Positions 25,850 to 33,635 of a stretch of 46,660 nucleotides of DNA are shown one piece after another. Under the pieces are notes generated by a model. The model ran no database searches. It saw only the letters and a program-made list of their open reading frames with translations, and was not told the DNA's origin. The stretch covers positions 1-46,660 of the forward strand of contig NZ_MSGO01000013.1 in assembly GCF_001929375.1 (NCBI RefSeq). The letters are read 5' to 3'. The position numbers were made by a program, and so were the translations under genes. The stretch's first letter is position 1. Every line of letters starts with the position of its first letter. Source of the stretch: Actinomyces oris. Lineage in GTDB: Bacteria > Actinomycetota > Actinomycetes > Actinomycetales > Actinomycetaceae.

Positions 25850-27411
25850 CTCATCTCCTCATTGGTCAGGTTGCTGGCTGTGGGACGGGGACGGCGCACG
25901 ATCACGGCAGTGGGGTTCAACAGGGGGCGGGCCGGGACGGCCGGAACAGCCGGGACAGCACTGCCTGGACCTGCGGCCCGGGGGGCGGCGAGGGGCTCCA
26001 CCCTCGCCGGTCCGCTGGGCGGCCGCTGCTTGATCGGTACCGATGAGCCCACGGCTGCTGATCCGTTGGAGCCGGCAGTCGGCCTGCTGGGCGCGCCCTG
26101 CTGATCCGGCTCCGCCTCCCGAGCGGTCTTGGCCCACCCGGTGCGTCCGGTCAGCTCCCGAGCGACTGCTCGCCAGCCGTAGAGACTGGGAAGGAGGCCG
26201 TAGAGGACGAACAGGTGCGCGTAGCCCACGGCCTTGAGCAGGTTCAGACCCTCGCTGCGCTCGATGCGCCAGTAGATCCAGGCGTAGATGAGTGCCGGAC
26301 CGAAGGCGATGACGTAGGCCCCCACGAGCCATGCCCATGACTGATCCCACCTCAGGACCACGGCCACACCGGCGGTCACCATGGTGATGAGGAAGGACAG
26401 GGTCAGCAGGGACCCGGTCAGGAGCAGATAGGGAGTGAGGATCTGCCAGAGCGTGTCGGCGCGCCCCAGGCCATGCTGCTCTCGGGCGACGGAGCGCAGC
26501 AGGTGCAGTGCCTGGAGGTTTCCCTGGAACCAGCGGGTGCGCTGACGCATGAGGCGGCGCATGTTGGTCACACCCTGCTGGTGAACGGAGGCCGCGGGCC
26601 AGAACTCGTTGGTCCAGCTGGTGGCGTTGAGCCGGATACCCAGGTCGAAGTCCTCGGTCAGCGACCGGGTCCAGGGCCGGGGCCCCAGGGCGTCGAGAGC
26701 GCTGAGGCGGACGAACTGGGCGTTGCCGCCCATGCCGACGCTGCGGACTCGGCGCCGTCCTCGCTGAAAGACCTCGGTGAAGATCACGAACTCCATGTCC
26801 TGCATACGGGCGAGCAGGGAGCCGAAGCGGTTGTTGATGCGCACCCCCATCTGGACGGCGCCGACCTCCTGCGGGGCGAATGCCTTGCGCACCTCCGCGA
26901 TGGCGTGGGGGTCGAGCCTGCCGTCGGCGTCCATGACTCCCACGACGACTCGCGAGGAGGACACCGTGGTGCATCGGGAGCGCACGATTGACAGCGCGTC
27001 ATTGAGGGCCTCCCCCTTGCCCAGGCGGGCGCGAGGCGGACGACGGCGAACCACCTCGACACGCTCATCGCCGGCCTGAGCGGCCATCTGGGCGGTGTCG
27101 TCGTCGGAGCCGTCGTCGATGACCATGATGCGCAGGCCCGGGTCCGGGATCGAGGTGAGCCGTCTGACACTGGCGCCAATGACCTCCGCCTCATTGAGGC
27201 AGGGCATGAGGATGACGACGAGCAGCGGCGCATCCGGGTGCGAGGGCCCGCTGTGCCGTGGGGCGCCGCGCGAAGCGATGAGCATGAAGAGGGTGTAGGC
27301 GAGAGCGACTGCGATCATCCCCAGGGCGCCCCACCAACCGATGCGGTCGAGGATTCCCAGGAGGCTCGAGGAATCGAAGCTCATAGGCAGGAACAGGGAC
27401 TGCGTCCTCAT
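25846..27411 (-). CDS. Processive family-2 glycosyltransferase (exopolysaccharide synthase)
   Basis: 521-residue membrane synthase. One N-terminal helix (about 27-47) is followed by a GT-A domain with DDGSDDD (about 99-105), a DADG metal site (about 160), TEDFDLG catalytic acid region and QRTRWFQGN, the QxxRW motif of processive synthases such as PgaC/IcaA, cellulose and hyaluronan synthases. Three or four C-terminal helices probably form the export pore. A Pro/Ala/Gly-rich cytoplasmic tail of about 80 residues ends the protein. ATG 27411 overlaps the preceding gene's stop by one base. With the adjacent epimerase and deacetylase, the product is probably an N-acetylhexosamine polymer; sugar and linkage are not determined. 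Confidence 0.9.
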   Translation of the reverse strand: MRTQSLFLPMSFDSSSLLGILDRIGWWGALGMIAVALAYTLFMLIASRGAPRHSGPSHPDAPLLVVILMPCLNEAEVIGASVRRLTSIPDPGLRIMVIDDGSDDDTAQMAAQAGDERVEVVRRRPPRARLGKGEALNDALSIVRSRCTTVSSSRVVVGVMDADGRLDPHAIAEVRKAFAPQEVGAVQMGVRINNRFGSLLARMQDMEFVIFTEVFQRGRRRVRSVGMGGNAQFVRLSALDALGPRPWTRSLTEDFDLGIRLNATSWTNEFWPAASVHQQGVTNMRRLMRQRTRWFQGNLQALHLLRSVAREQHGLGRADTLWQILTPYLLLTGSLLTLSFLITMVTAGVAVVLRWDQSWAWLVGAYVIAFGPALIYAWIYWRIERSEGLNLLKAVGYAHLFVLYGLLPSLYGWRAVARELTGRTGWAKTAREAEPDQQGAPSRPTAGSNGSAAVGSSVPIKQRPPSGPARVEPLAAPRAAGPGSAVPAVPAVPARPLLNPTAVIVRRPRPTASNLTNEEMR

Positions 27412-27806
27412 CACGCTCGCAGACTCATCAGGCCGCTGCGCTGCTGGACGTGACGTCCAGCGGTGCGCCTGGGGTGCGGGAGCAGGGCGCGAGCCGCACC
27501 ATAGAGATTGGTCAGCAGGAAGAAGACCAGGATGGCGACGAACACCAAGCCGGCGCAGTCAATGAGGAAACGAGCGACGAGAGCGGGAGGGGAACCTGCC
27601 GGGGCGACGTACCACACGACGAACAGTCCGGTTCCGGCAGCGAATGGGGAGTAGTGCATGAGGCCATCCATCTGGATCCAAGGGGTAGGGCCGGCTCCGA
27701 CCGTCATCACCGCATGCGCGAGCAGTTCCAGTCGGCGCCAACGCCTCGGTGCGACGCGCCCGGGGATGACGGGATGTGGGAACTCAGCCCGTCGGGCACG
27801 GCGCAC
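27411..27806 (-). CDS. Small two-helix membrane protein (PgaD-like by context)
   Basis: 131-residue protein with two predicted membrane helices (about 50-68, PFAAGTGLFVVWYVA, and 80-103, LIDCAGLVFVAILVFFLLTNLY) and Arg-rich ends. Size, topology and position directly before the processive glycosyltransferase match PgaD/IcaD-type auxiliary subunits, although no sequence motif proves this. The GTG at 27806 lies only about 10 nt from the predicted transcription start, so translation may begin near the mRNA 5' end or at an internal ATG such as MTVGAGPTPW. The stop overlaps the synthase start (TGATG). It is the first gene of the exopolysaccharide operon. Confidence 0.65.
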   Translation of the reverse strand: MRRARRAEFPHPVIPGRVAPRRWRRLELLAHAVMTVGAGPTPWIQMDGLMHYSPFAAGTGLFVVWYVAPAGSPPALVARFLIDCAGLVFVAILVFFLLTNLYGAARALLPHPRRTAGRHVQQRSGLMSLRA

Positions 27807-27821
27807 CGTGCGTCATCGCCA

Positions 27822-27849
27822 AATATAACAATAGAGTAACGCTTTGCAA
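27822..27849 (-). promoter_or_regulatory. Sigma-A-like promoter of the exopolysaccharide operon
   Basis: On the minus strand TTGCAA (27849-27844) and TATATT (27827-27822) are separated by 16 nt, close to the -35 and -10 consensus. They lie in the most AT-rich stretch of the region, just upstream of the first operon gene. Transcription would start near 27814-27816. The remaining intergenic DNA to 28036 shows no clear gene. Confidence 0.5.
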
Positions 27850-28036
27850 CACTGTGTCATTCGACCATGCAATGCGCACCCTCTTGGAGATGGCTCACAA
27901 GAGCTGAAGGCGGCGGGATTCCACCAATCGAACCGCCAATGAACCCGGGGGTCGCAGCACCCCATCCCCTGACGCATCAGGAGATGGTCACGAGCAGGTC
28001 ACAGAACGGTCTCAACAGGTCTGTTCAGCAGCCTTT

Positions 28037-29377
28037 TCACCGCCTTCGGGCGCGGGCCGCCTCACCATGGGCGGGCAGATCCTCGCAGCTCGCCAGGACC
28101 TCCAGCGCAGGTGTCATGGCCTCCAGGGCGCTCGCACTGTACTCGATGAGCTGGACCGGTTTGAGGAAGGACATCACGCTCAGTCCGGCCGCGAACCTGG
28201 CGGTCCCACCGGTGGGCAGGACATGGTTGGAGCCGGCCAGGTAGTCCCCCAGGGGCACAGGACTGTAGGGCCCGACGAAGATGGCTCCGGCGTTACGGAT
28301 CCGACGCGCGACCTGCGGGGCGTCGGAGGTGTGGATCTCCAGGTGCTCAGCCGCGTAGGCGTCGGCGACCTCGATGGCCTGCGTGAGGTCGCTCACCAGG
28401 ACGGTTCCCGACTGCGGACCCCTCAATGCGGTCGATGCCCGCTCCCGGTGCCGGGTCGCGCTGAGTCTGCGCTCGAGCGCCGCATCGACGGCGTCGGCCA
28501 GCTCCGGGGAGTCGGTGATGAGGACACTGCCGGCATTGGGATCGTGCTCCGCCTGGGAGAGCAGGTCGGCGGCCACGTACTCGGGGTCGGCCCCGGCGTC
28601 GGCCAGGACGGCGATCTCGGTAGGACCCGCCTCGGCATCGATACCGACCGTCCCCATGACGGCTCGCTTGGCGGCCGCCACGTAGACGTTGCCGGGACCG
28701 GTGATGACGTCCACGCCCCGGCACAGGACCTCTCCCCCGGCATCCGCACGATCGGTGTCGTCCTGGGCGTCGGCGCCGTAGGCGAGCATCGCGATGGCCT
28801 GGGCGCCGCCGACGGCGTAGACCTCGGTGATCCCCAGCAGCGCGCACGCCGCCAGGATCGTGGGGTGGGGCAGACCGGCGAACTCGGCCTGAGGCGGGCT
28901 GGCCAGGGCGATCTGCTCGACGCCGGCGACCTGGGCGGCCACCGCGTTCATCACCACGCTGGAGGGGTAGACGGCCAGCCCTCCGGGAACGTAGAGCCCG
29001 ACCCGTTCGACGGGGATCCAGCGCTGGGTGACGGTGCCTCCGGGGACCACCTCCGCGGTGCGCTCGGTGGGAACCTGGGCGGTGTGCCCGGCCCGGTTGT
29101 GGGCGATGGACATCTCGAGGGCCTCGCGCACCGAGGGGTCCAGGTCGTTGAGCGCCTGGGCGATGGCAGCAGCGGGAACACGCAGGTGAACGGGTCGCAC
29201 GCCGTCGAAGCGCTCGGCGGCGTCGCGCAGTGCGGCCGCGCCACGGGATCGGACGTCCTCGATCAGTGGAGCCACTGCGGCCTGGGCGGAGGTGACGTCG
29301 AGGGCGGCCCGGGGCAGGGCCTGAGCCAGCTGGCGTGCAGAGAGTCGGGTGCGGCGCAGATCAGTGCGGGTGAGCAT
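28037..29377 (-). CDS. hisD: Histidinol dehydrogenase HisD
   Basis: Zinc- and NAD-dependent enzyme oxidising histidinol to histidine in two steps. The 446-residue product has GLYVPGGLAVYPSSVVMNA, the substrate/zinc residues in GPGNVYVAAAKR, LLSQAEHDPNAGS and AEHLEIHT, and the C-terminal SNHVLPTGGTARF. Start taken at ATG 29377 (MLTRTDLRRT). It shares strand and orientation with hisC, hisB, hisH and hisA, but is separated from hisC by 13.4 kb holding the exopolysaccharide locus, recQ and the antiporter. A strong hairpin separates it from metE upstream, so it probably has its own promoter. Confidence 0.95.
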   Translation of the reverse strand: MLTRTDLRRTRLSARQLAQALPRAALDVTSAQAAVAPLIEDVRSRGAAALRDAAERFDGVRPVHLRVPAAAIAQALNDLDPSVREALEMSIAHNRAGHTAQVPTERTAEVVPGGTVTQRWIPVERVGLYVPGGLAVYPSSVVMNAVAAQVAGVEQIALASPPQAEFAGLPHPTILAACALLGITEVYAVGGAQAIAMLAYGADAQDDTDRADAGGEVLCRGVDVITGPGNVYVAAAKRAVMGTVGIDAEAGPTEIAVLADAGADPEYVAADLLSQAEHDPNAGSVLITDSPELADAVDAALERRLSATRHRERASTALRGPQSGTVLVSDLTQAIEVADAYAAEHLEIHTSDAPQVARRIRNAGAIFVGPYSPVPLGDYLAGSNHVLPTGGTARFAAGLSVMSFLKPVQLIEYSASALEAMTPALEVLASCEDLPAHGEAARARRR

Positions 29378-29400
29378 GCCCGTAAGCCTACCGGCCACGT

Positions 29401-29444
29401 GTGAGGCGGCCCAGGAGAGCTCGTCGTCCCCTGGGCCGCCTCAC
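29401..29444 (-). terminator. Hairpin terminator after metE
   Basis: A 15-bp perfect stem, GTGAGGCGGCCCAGG (29401-29415) with CCTGGGCCGCCTCAC (29430-29444) and a 14-nt loop, lies 22 nt after the metE stop and before hisD. It has no U-run, as is usual in this GC range. Confidence 0.72.
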
Positions 29445-29466
29445 GCACCTGCGGATGGTCAGAGGC

Positions 29467-31860
29467 TCATCGGGCCTCGCGCACGGAGCGGGCGGCGCCG
29501 ACCAGGCTGGTCAGGCTCGCCTCGGTCTCGGCGTAGGCGCGGGTCTTGAGACCGCAGTCGGGGTTGACCCAGACCTTCTCTGCGCCCAGGGCCTCGACGG
29601 CCCGCTGGAGCAGCTCGGTGCACTCGGCCTGGCTGGGCACGCGCGGGGAGTGGATGTCCCACACCCCCGGGCCGAGCTGGCGCTCGAAGCCGTGCTCGGC
29701 CACCGCGGGGAGGATATCCATGCGCGAACGGGAGGCCTCGATGGAGGTCACGTCGGCGTCGAGGTGGTCGACCGCGTCGATGACGACGTCGAACTCCGAG
29801 TAGCACAGGTGGGTGTGGATCTGGGTGGCGGGTGCGGCGCCCCCGGTGGCCAGGCGGAAGGAGCCGACGGACCACTCCAGATAGGCGGGGCGGTCGGCGC
29901 GCCGCAGTGGGAGGGTCTCGCGGATGGCGGGCTCATCGACCTGGATGACGCCGATGCCCGCGGCCTCGAGGTCCGCCACCTCCTCGCGCAGGGCCAGGCC
30001 CAGCTGGTCGGCGACCTGGGCGCGCGGGATGTCGTCGCGCACGAAGGACCAGGCCATGATCGTCACCGGGCCGGTGAGCATGCCCTTGAGGGGCTTGTCG
30101 GTCAGGGACTGGGCGTAGGCCGACCAGGCGACCGTCATGGGCTCGGGGCGGGCGACGTCACCCCACAGGATGGAGGGGCGGGTGCAGCGCGAGCCGTAGG
30201 ACTGGACCCAGCCGTGCTCCGTGGTCACGAAGCCGTAGAGCAGCTCGGCGAAGTACTGGACCATGTCGTTGCGCTCGGCCTCGCCGTGAACCAGGACATC
30301 CAGGCCGAGGCGCTCCTGAAGGGCGACGACGCTGGCGATCTCGGCGCGCATGGCGGCGTCGTAGGCGGCGTCGTCGATCTCGCCCTTGCGCCAGGCGGCC
30401 CGGGCCTTACGGATCTCAGCGGTCTGGGGGAAGGAACCGATGGTGGTGGTGGGAAGCTCGGGAAGGCCGAGGCGCTCGTCCTGGGCCGCCTTGCGCTCGG
30501 CATAGGGGGCGCGGGTGCGGTCGGCGTCCGTGACGGCCTCGACGGCGGCGCGGACCTCGTCGCGGTGCACGCCCGGGTGGGCGGCACGCTGCTTGCGCAG
30601 GTCGGCGTCCTGGGCCAGTTCTGCGGCAATGGCGTCACGGCCCTGCTCCAGGCCCTTGGCCAGGGTGATGACCTCGCCGACCTTCTGATCGGCGAAGGCG
30701 AGCCAGGAGCGGATCTCCGGGTCGATGGCGGTCTCGCGCTCGACATCGTGCGGCACGTGCTGCAAGGAGGTGGAGGTCGCCACGGTGATGGGGGTGCCCT
30801 CGGGAAGGCGCTCGCGCAGCTGCTCGAGCACATCCATGGCCCGGTTCAGGTCGGTGCGCCAGATGTTGCGTCCTGAGACGACACCGGCGACGACGGTCTT
30901 GCCCTCCAGGGCGGCCAGGTCGCCGGCCTCGGGCAGGGCGCCGGCCACGAGGTCGAGGCCCACGGCCTCGATCGGGGCCTGAGCGAGCACGGGCAGGGCG
31001 TCGCCCAGGGAGCCGTAGGTTCCGGCCACCAGGATCTGGGGGCGCTCCACGATGGCCCCCAGCCAGGTATAGGCGTCGCGCACGGCGTCGAGGACCCGCT
31101 GACGCCCCACGTTCCAGGAGTCGGAGACCAGGGCGGGCTCGTCGAGCTGGACCCAGGTGGCACCGGCCTCGTACAGGTCCATGAGGAGGTGGCCATAGGC
31201 GTGCAGGACGTCGCTGAGACGGTCCAGGGGGTGGAAGTCCTCGGCCGCCTCGTCGGAGGGCTTGGCCATGAACAGGTAGCTCACCGGTCCCACGACGACC
31301 GGGCGCACCTCGGTCCCGGTGGCCTTGGCCTCGCGGACCTGGTCGGCGATGGCGGTGTCGACGTAGTCGATGGGGGTGGAGGCGTCGATCTCGGGGACCA
31401 GGTAGTGGTAGTTGGAGTCCAGCCACTTGGTCATCTCCATGGCCGGGCGGGCTCCCTCACCGCGGGCCAGCGTGAAGTAGCCCTCGACGTCGAGGGCGCC
31501 ATCGGCGTTCAGCAGGTCGCGGAAGCGGGCGGGCGCGGCCCCCAGGGTGGCGGTCACCTGAAGAACCTGGTCGTAGAGAGTGAAGTCCGCCGGCACCGAG
31601 GCGGGCTGAGTCAGTCCCAGGTCCGTCAGGCGCGAGCGGGTCGCCCCGCGCAGCTCGGCAGCGGCGTGCCTGAGCTCATCGGCGCTCAGGTCCCCCTTCC
31701 AGAAGGACTCCACGGCGCGTTTGAGCTCGCGGTCCCTTCCGATTCGGGGGTACCCCAGAATGGTGGCCCCCGGCAGGGGGGTGGAGGGGACCTGCGACTC
31801 GGTCACGGCGATCTCAGCCGGTGAGGCGGGGGCGACGACCGACTCAGGGGTGGCGCTCAT
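29467..31860 (-). CDS. metE: Cobalamin-independent methionine synthase MetE
   Basis: Transfers the methyl group of 5-methyl-tetrahydropteroyl-glutamate to homocysteine without B12. The 797-residue product has the two-barrel layout. The N-terminal folate domain has ATILGYPRIGRDRELKRAVE. The catalytic C-terminal half has LPTTTIGSFPQT, zinc ligands His and Cys in IHTHLCYSEF, and Cys in VNPDCGLKTR. Its ATG overlaps the metF stop by 4 nt, so the two methyl-cycle genes are coupled and both lie under the SAM riboswitch upstream of metF. The 28-residue N-terminal extension is Pro/Ser/Thr-rich. Confidence 0.97.
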   Translation of the reverse strand: MSATPESVVAPASPAEIAVTESQVPSTPLPGATILGYPRIGRDRELKRAVESFWKGDLSADELRHAAAELRGATRSRLTDLGLTQPASVPADFTLYDQVLQVTATLGAAPARFRDLLNADGALDVEGYFTLARGEGARPAMEMTKWLDSNYHYLVPEIDASTPIDYVDTAIADQVREAKATGTEVRPVVVGPVSYLFMAKPSDEAAEDFHPLDRLSDVLHAYGHLLMDLYEAGATWVQLDEPALVSDSWNVGRQRVLDAVRDAYTWLGAIVERPQILVAGTYGSLGDALPVLAQAPIEAVGLDLVAGALPEAGDLAALEGKTVVAGVVSGRNIWRTDLNRAMDVLEQLRERLPEGTPITVATSTSLQHVPHDVERETAIDPEIRSWLAFADQKVGEVITLAKGLEQGRDAIAAELAQDADLRKQRAAHPGVHRDEVRAAVEAVTDADRTRAPYAERKAAQDERLGLPELPTTTIGSFPQTAEIRKARAAWRKGEIDDAAYDAAMRAEIASVVALQERLGLDVLVHGEAERNDMVQYFAELLYGFVTTEHGWVQSYGSRCTRPSILWGDVARPEPMTVAWSAYAQSLTDKPLKGMLTGPVTIMAWSFVRDDIPRAQVADQLGLALREEVADLEAAGIGVIQVDEPAIRETLPLRRADRPAYLEWSVGSFRLATGGAAPATQIHTHLCYSEFDVVIDAVDHLDADVTSIEASRSRMDILPAVAEHGFERQLGPGVWDIHSPRVPSQAECTELLQRAVEALGAEKVWVNPDCGLKTRAYAETEASLTSLVGAARSVREAR

Positions 31861-33038
31861 GCGTTCTCCTTGGTGATGGTGGTGTGGGGCTGGACGGGGT
31901 GGCGGGAAGACAGTGCTGCACCGGGAGATCCGCAGCGCAGGAAGGAGGGGCCTCGGCCGGGGGTGGCCTGGAGGTATCCGCGATCGACGGCGTCGCGCAC
32001 CTCCCGGTCGGGCGCGGCTCCGGCCAGGATGCCACCCAGACGCAGGTGGCTGATGACGTCGAGGGCCGGACGGGTGCGGTTGAAGGTGTACAGGTGCAGT
32101 CCGGGGGCCCCGGCGCGCAGCAGCGCGGTGGCCAGGTCGAGTGTCGCACCGATGCCGCGTTCCACAAGGGTGGCGCCGCTGGCCGATCCCAGCGTGGAAC
32201 GCAGGCCGGCGGGCACACGCACTCCGGTGAGCGCCTCAAGGCGGGTGAGCCGACGCAGGTCGGTCAGCGGGATCACCCCGGGAAGGATCGGGATGCTCAC
32301 CCCCGCGTAGGAGGCCGCGTTGGTCAGCGCCACGTAGTCGGCCGCGTCGTAGAACACCTGGGTGATCGCCATATCGGCTCCGGCGGCCTGCTTGGCGGCC
32401 AGGACCTCGATGGCCTCGATGTGGTCGCTGGTGGCCGGGTAGGCGGCCACGGCGATCGTGACGTGGCGTCTGCTGTCACCGAAGAAGTCGGTCTCAACCT
32501 CCCGGATGACCCGGACGAGGTCGTCGGCGTGGCGCAGCTCTCCGGCGACGTCGTCGGCCCGGGTACCGGCCGGCGGGTCACCGCGTAGAGCGAGGAAGCG
32601 CCGTACTCCCATCCGAAGGAAGCGGGTGACGATGTCGACGGCCTCCTGCTTGCGGTAGCCGATGCAGGTCAGGTGCGCCATGAGGGGAATGGTGCTGGAC
32701 TCCAGCACGTGGGCGAGCACGCACTCGGAGGGATTGGTCTGCTCCTGGACCGCCCGTACACGGGGCGCGATGCCGCACCGGTTCCCCTCATATTCATCGC
32801 CGCTGTCCCCGCCTGCGGGGTCGGTGACGAAGGTGGGCCGGTAGGTCACCGAGACGAAGTCCGGTCCGGTGGCCAGGAGCCTGTCAATGCGGCCCCAGGT
32901 GGCGGAGGCGGCCTTACCCGGACGCGGAGGGAAGAGCTCCAGGCTGACGGTGGGCAGTCGCCGGGCGCTTCCGGTCTCGGTGCTGCTCAAGGCGTCGCCG
33001 CGACTCCCTGCCGCAGCGGTGGGCTCATTGTCTCGCAC
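31857..33038 (-). CDS. metF: 5,10-methylenetetrahydrofolate reductase MetF
   Basis: Flavoprotein that reduces methylene-THF to methyl-THF, the methyl donor for MetE. The 393-residue product has the barrel motifs SLELFPPRPGKA (N-terminal Glu), FVSVTYRP, MAHLTCIGYRK, RRFLALRGDPP, AAYPATSDH and ITQVFYDAADY. It is longer than the roughly 300-residue family norm because of an N-terminal extension, an insert near DPAGGDSGDEYEG and a C-terminal tail. The GTG at 33038 was chosen because GGAG lies five nt upstream and the riboswitch aptamer ends there. The frame is open to 33137, but that part is riboswitch RNA. It overlaps metE. Confidence 0.93.
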   Translation of the reverse strand: MRDNEPTAAAGSRGDALSSTETGSARRLPTVSLELFPPRPGKAASATWGRIDRLLATGPDFVSVTYRPTFVTDPAGGDSGDEYEGNRCGIAPRVRAVQEQTNPSECVLAHVLESSTIPLMAHLTCIGYRKQEAVDIVTRFLRMGVRRFLALRGDPPAGTRADDVAGELRHADDLVRVIREVETDFFGDSRRHVTIAVAAYPATSDHIEAIEVLAAKQAAGADMAITQVFYDAADYVALTNAASYAGVSIPILPGVIPLTDLRRLTRLEALTGVRVPAGLRSTLGSASGATLVERGIGATLDLATALLRAGAPGLHLYTFNRTRPALDVISHLRLGGILAGAAPDREVRDAVDRGYLQATPGRGPSFLRCGSPGAALSSRHPVQPHTTITKENA

Positions 33039-33043
33039 ATCGT

Positions 33044-33124
33044 CTCCATCGATCCTGGCTGAAGCACCCGTGTACCGGGTTGCTGCGGCGTCATGGAACC
33101 AGGTCTCTCGGCCGCTCTGGATGG
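33044..33124 (-). promoter_or_regulatory. SAM (S-box, SAM-I clan) riboswitch controlling metFE
   Basis: On the minus strand the aptamer opens with CCATC (P1), then CAGAG, the CGGC...GCCG P2 stem with GA-rich kink-turn nucleotides (CGAGAGAC and ATGAC), a CCTGG loop that can pair with CCAGG downstream as the S-box pseudoknot, the invariant GCAACC, a CCCG/CGGG P3 hairpin and GGTGC. P1 closes with GATGG at 33050-33046. The P4 arm is very short, so it may be a SAM-I/IV variant. The closing strand runs into the metF ribosome-binding site GGAG (33047-33044), which implies translational repression when SAM is bound. Confidence 0.87.
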
Positions 33125-33191
33125 TCGAGCGTATCAAACCACGACTGTTTCCCAGCCCCGCCGCCGTCCCACATAGCGAGAGCTGCTCCGT

Positions 33192-33506
33192 TCAGTCGTC
33201 GGCCTGGTTCCCACCCCATGCCGCCCAGCAGGCGAGCCGCTGCGGCGGGGCCCAGCTCGAGTCCCTGGTGCTGACCTCTCCGGTGGCTGACGAGACCACG
33301 AGGGAGGCCAGACTCGGTTCACCGCGAGCAGCGCAGTCGTGGCCGATCATGGAGAGCAACGGTCCCATATGACGCGGCAGCACGCTCCGTCCGATCGAGT
33401 CGCTGAGCTCGCCGTAGGTGATGACCTCACGGTGCTGAGCGACCTCTATCAGAACGGAGCGTGCTGCGTTGGTGGCCTGGGCCAGCCTCGGGGTGAGTCG
33501 GCGCAT
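33192..33506 (-). CDS. Small hypothetical protein with ITYGELS motif
   Basis: 104-residue protein of unknown function, starting MRRLTPRLAQATNAARSVL with GGGGGA four nt before the ATG. An in-frame GTG at 33593 would add 29 less typical residues. The segment EVITYGELSDSIGRSVLPRHMG resembles the winged-helix part of alkyltransferase-like proteins, but the PCHR active-site motif is absent. The remainder includes HDCAARGEPSLASLVVSS, and the C terminus is Trp/Ala-rich. It lies between the beta-helix surface gene and the metF riboswitch on the same strand. It may be a nucleic-acid-binding protein; this is a guess from one short motif. Confidence 0.55.
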   Translation of the reverse strand: MRRLTPRLAQATNAARSVLIEVAQHREVITYGELSDSIGRSVLPRHMGPLLSMIGHDCAARGEPSLASLVVSSATGEVSTRDSSWAPPQRLACWAAWGGNQADD

Positions 33507-33635
33507 CCTGTCCCCCACTGGGAAGCGGTCACCGACGGTGATGGCGAGCGATTGAGACACGATGTGATGATCCGGGTTGTCCGGGCTCTTCACAAGCTCG
33601 TCCTCGCTGCGCCTCCGCCCCGAGGCCGGCGCTGA

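Noticed and set aside
33039-33137. N-terminal extension of metF to ATG 33137
   Set aside because: The added 33 codons coincide with the SAM riboswitch aptamer, and a ribosome-binding site with GTG follows it.
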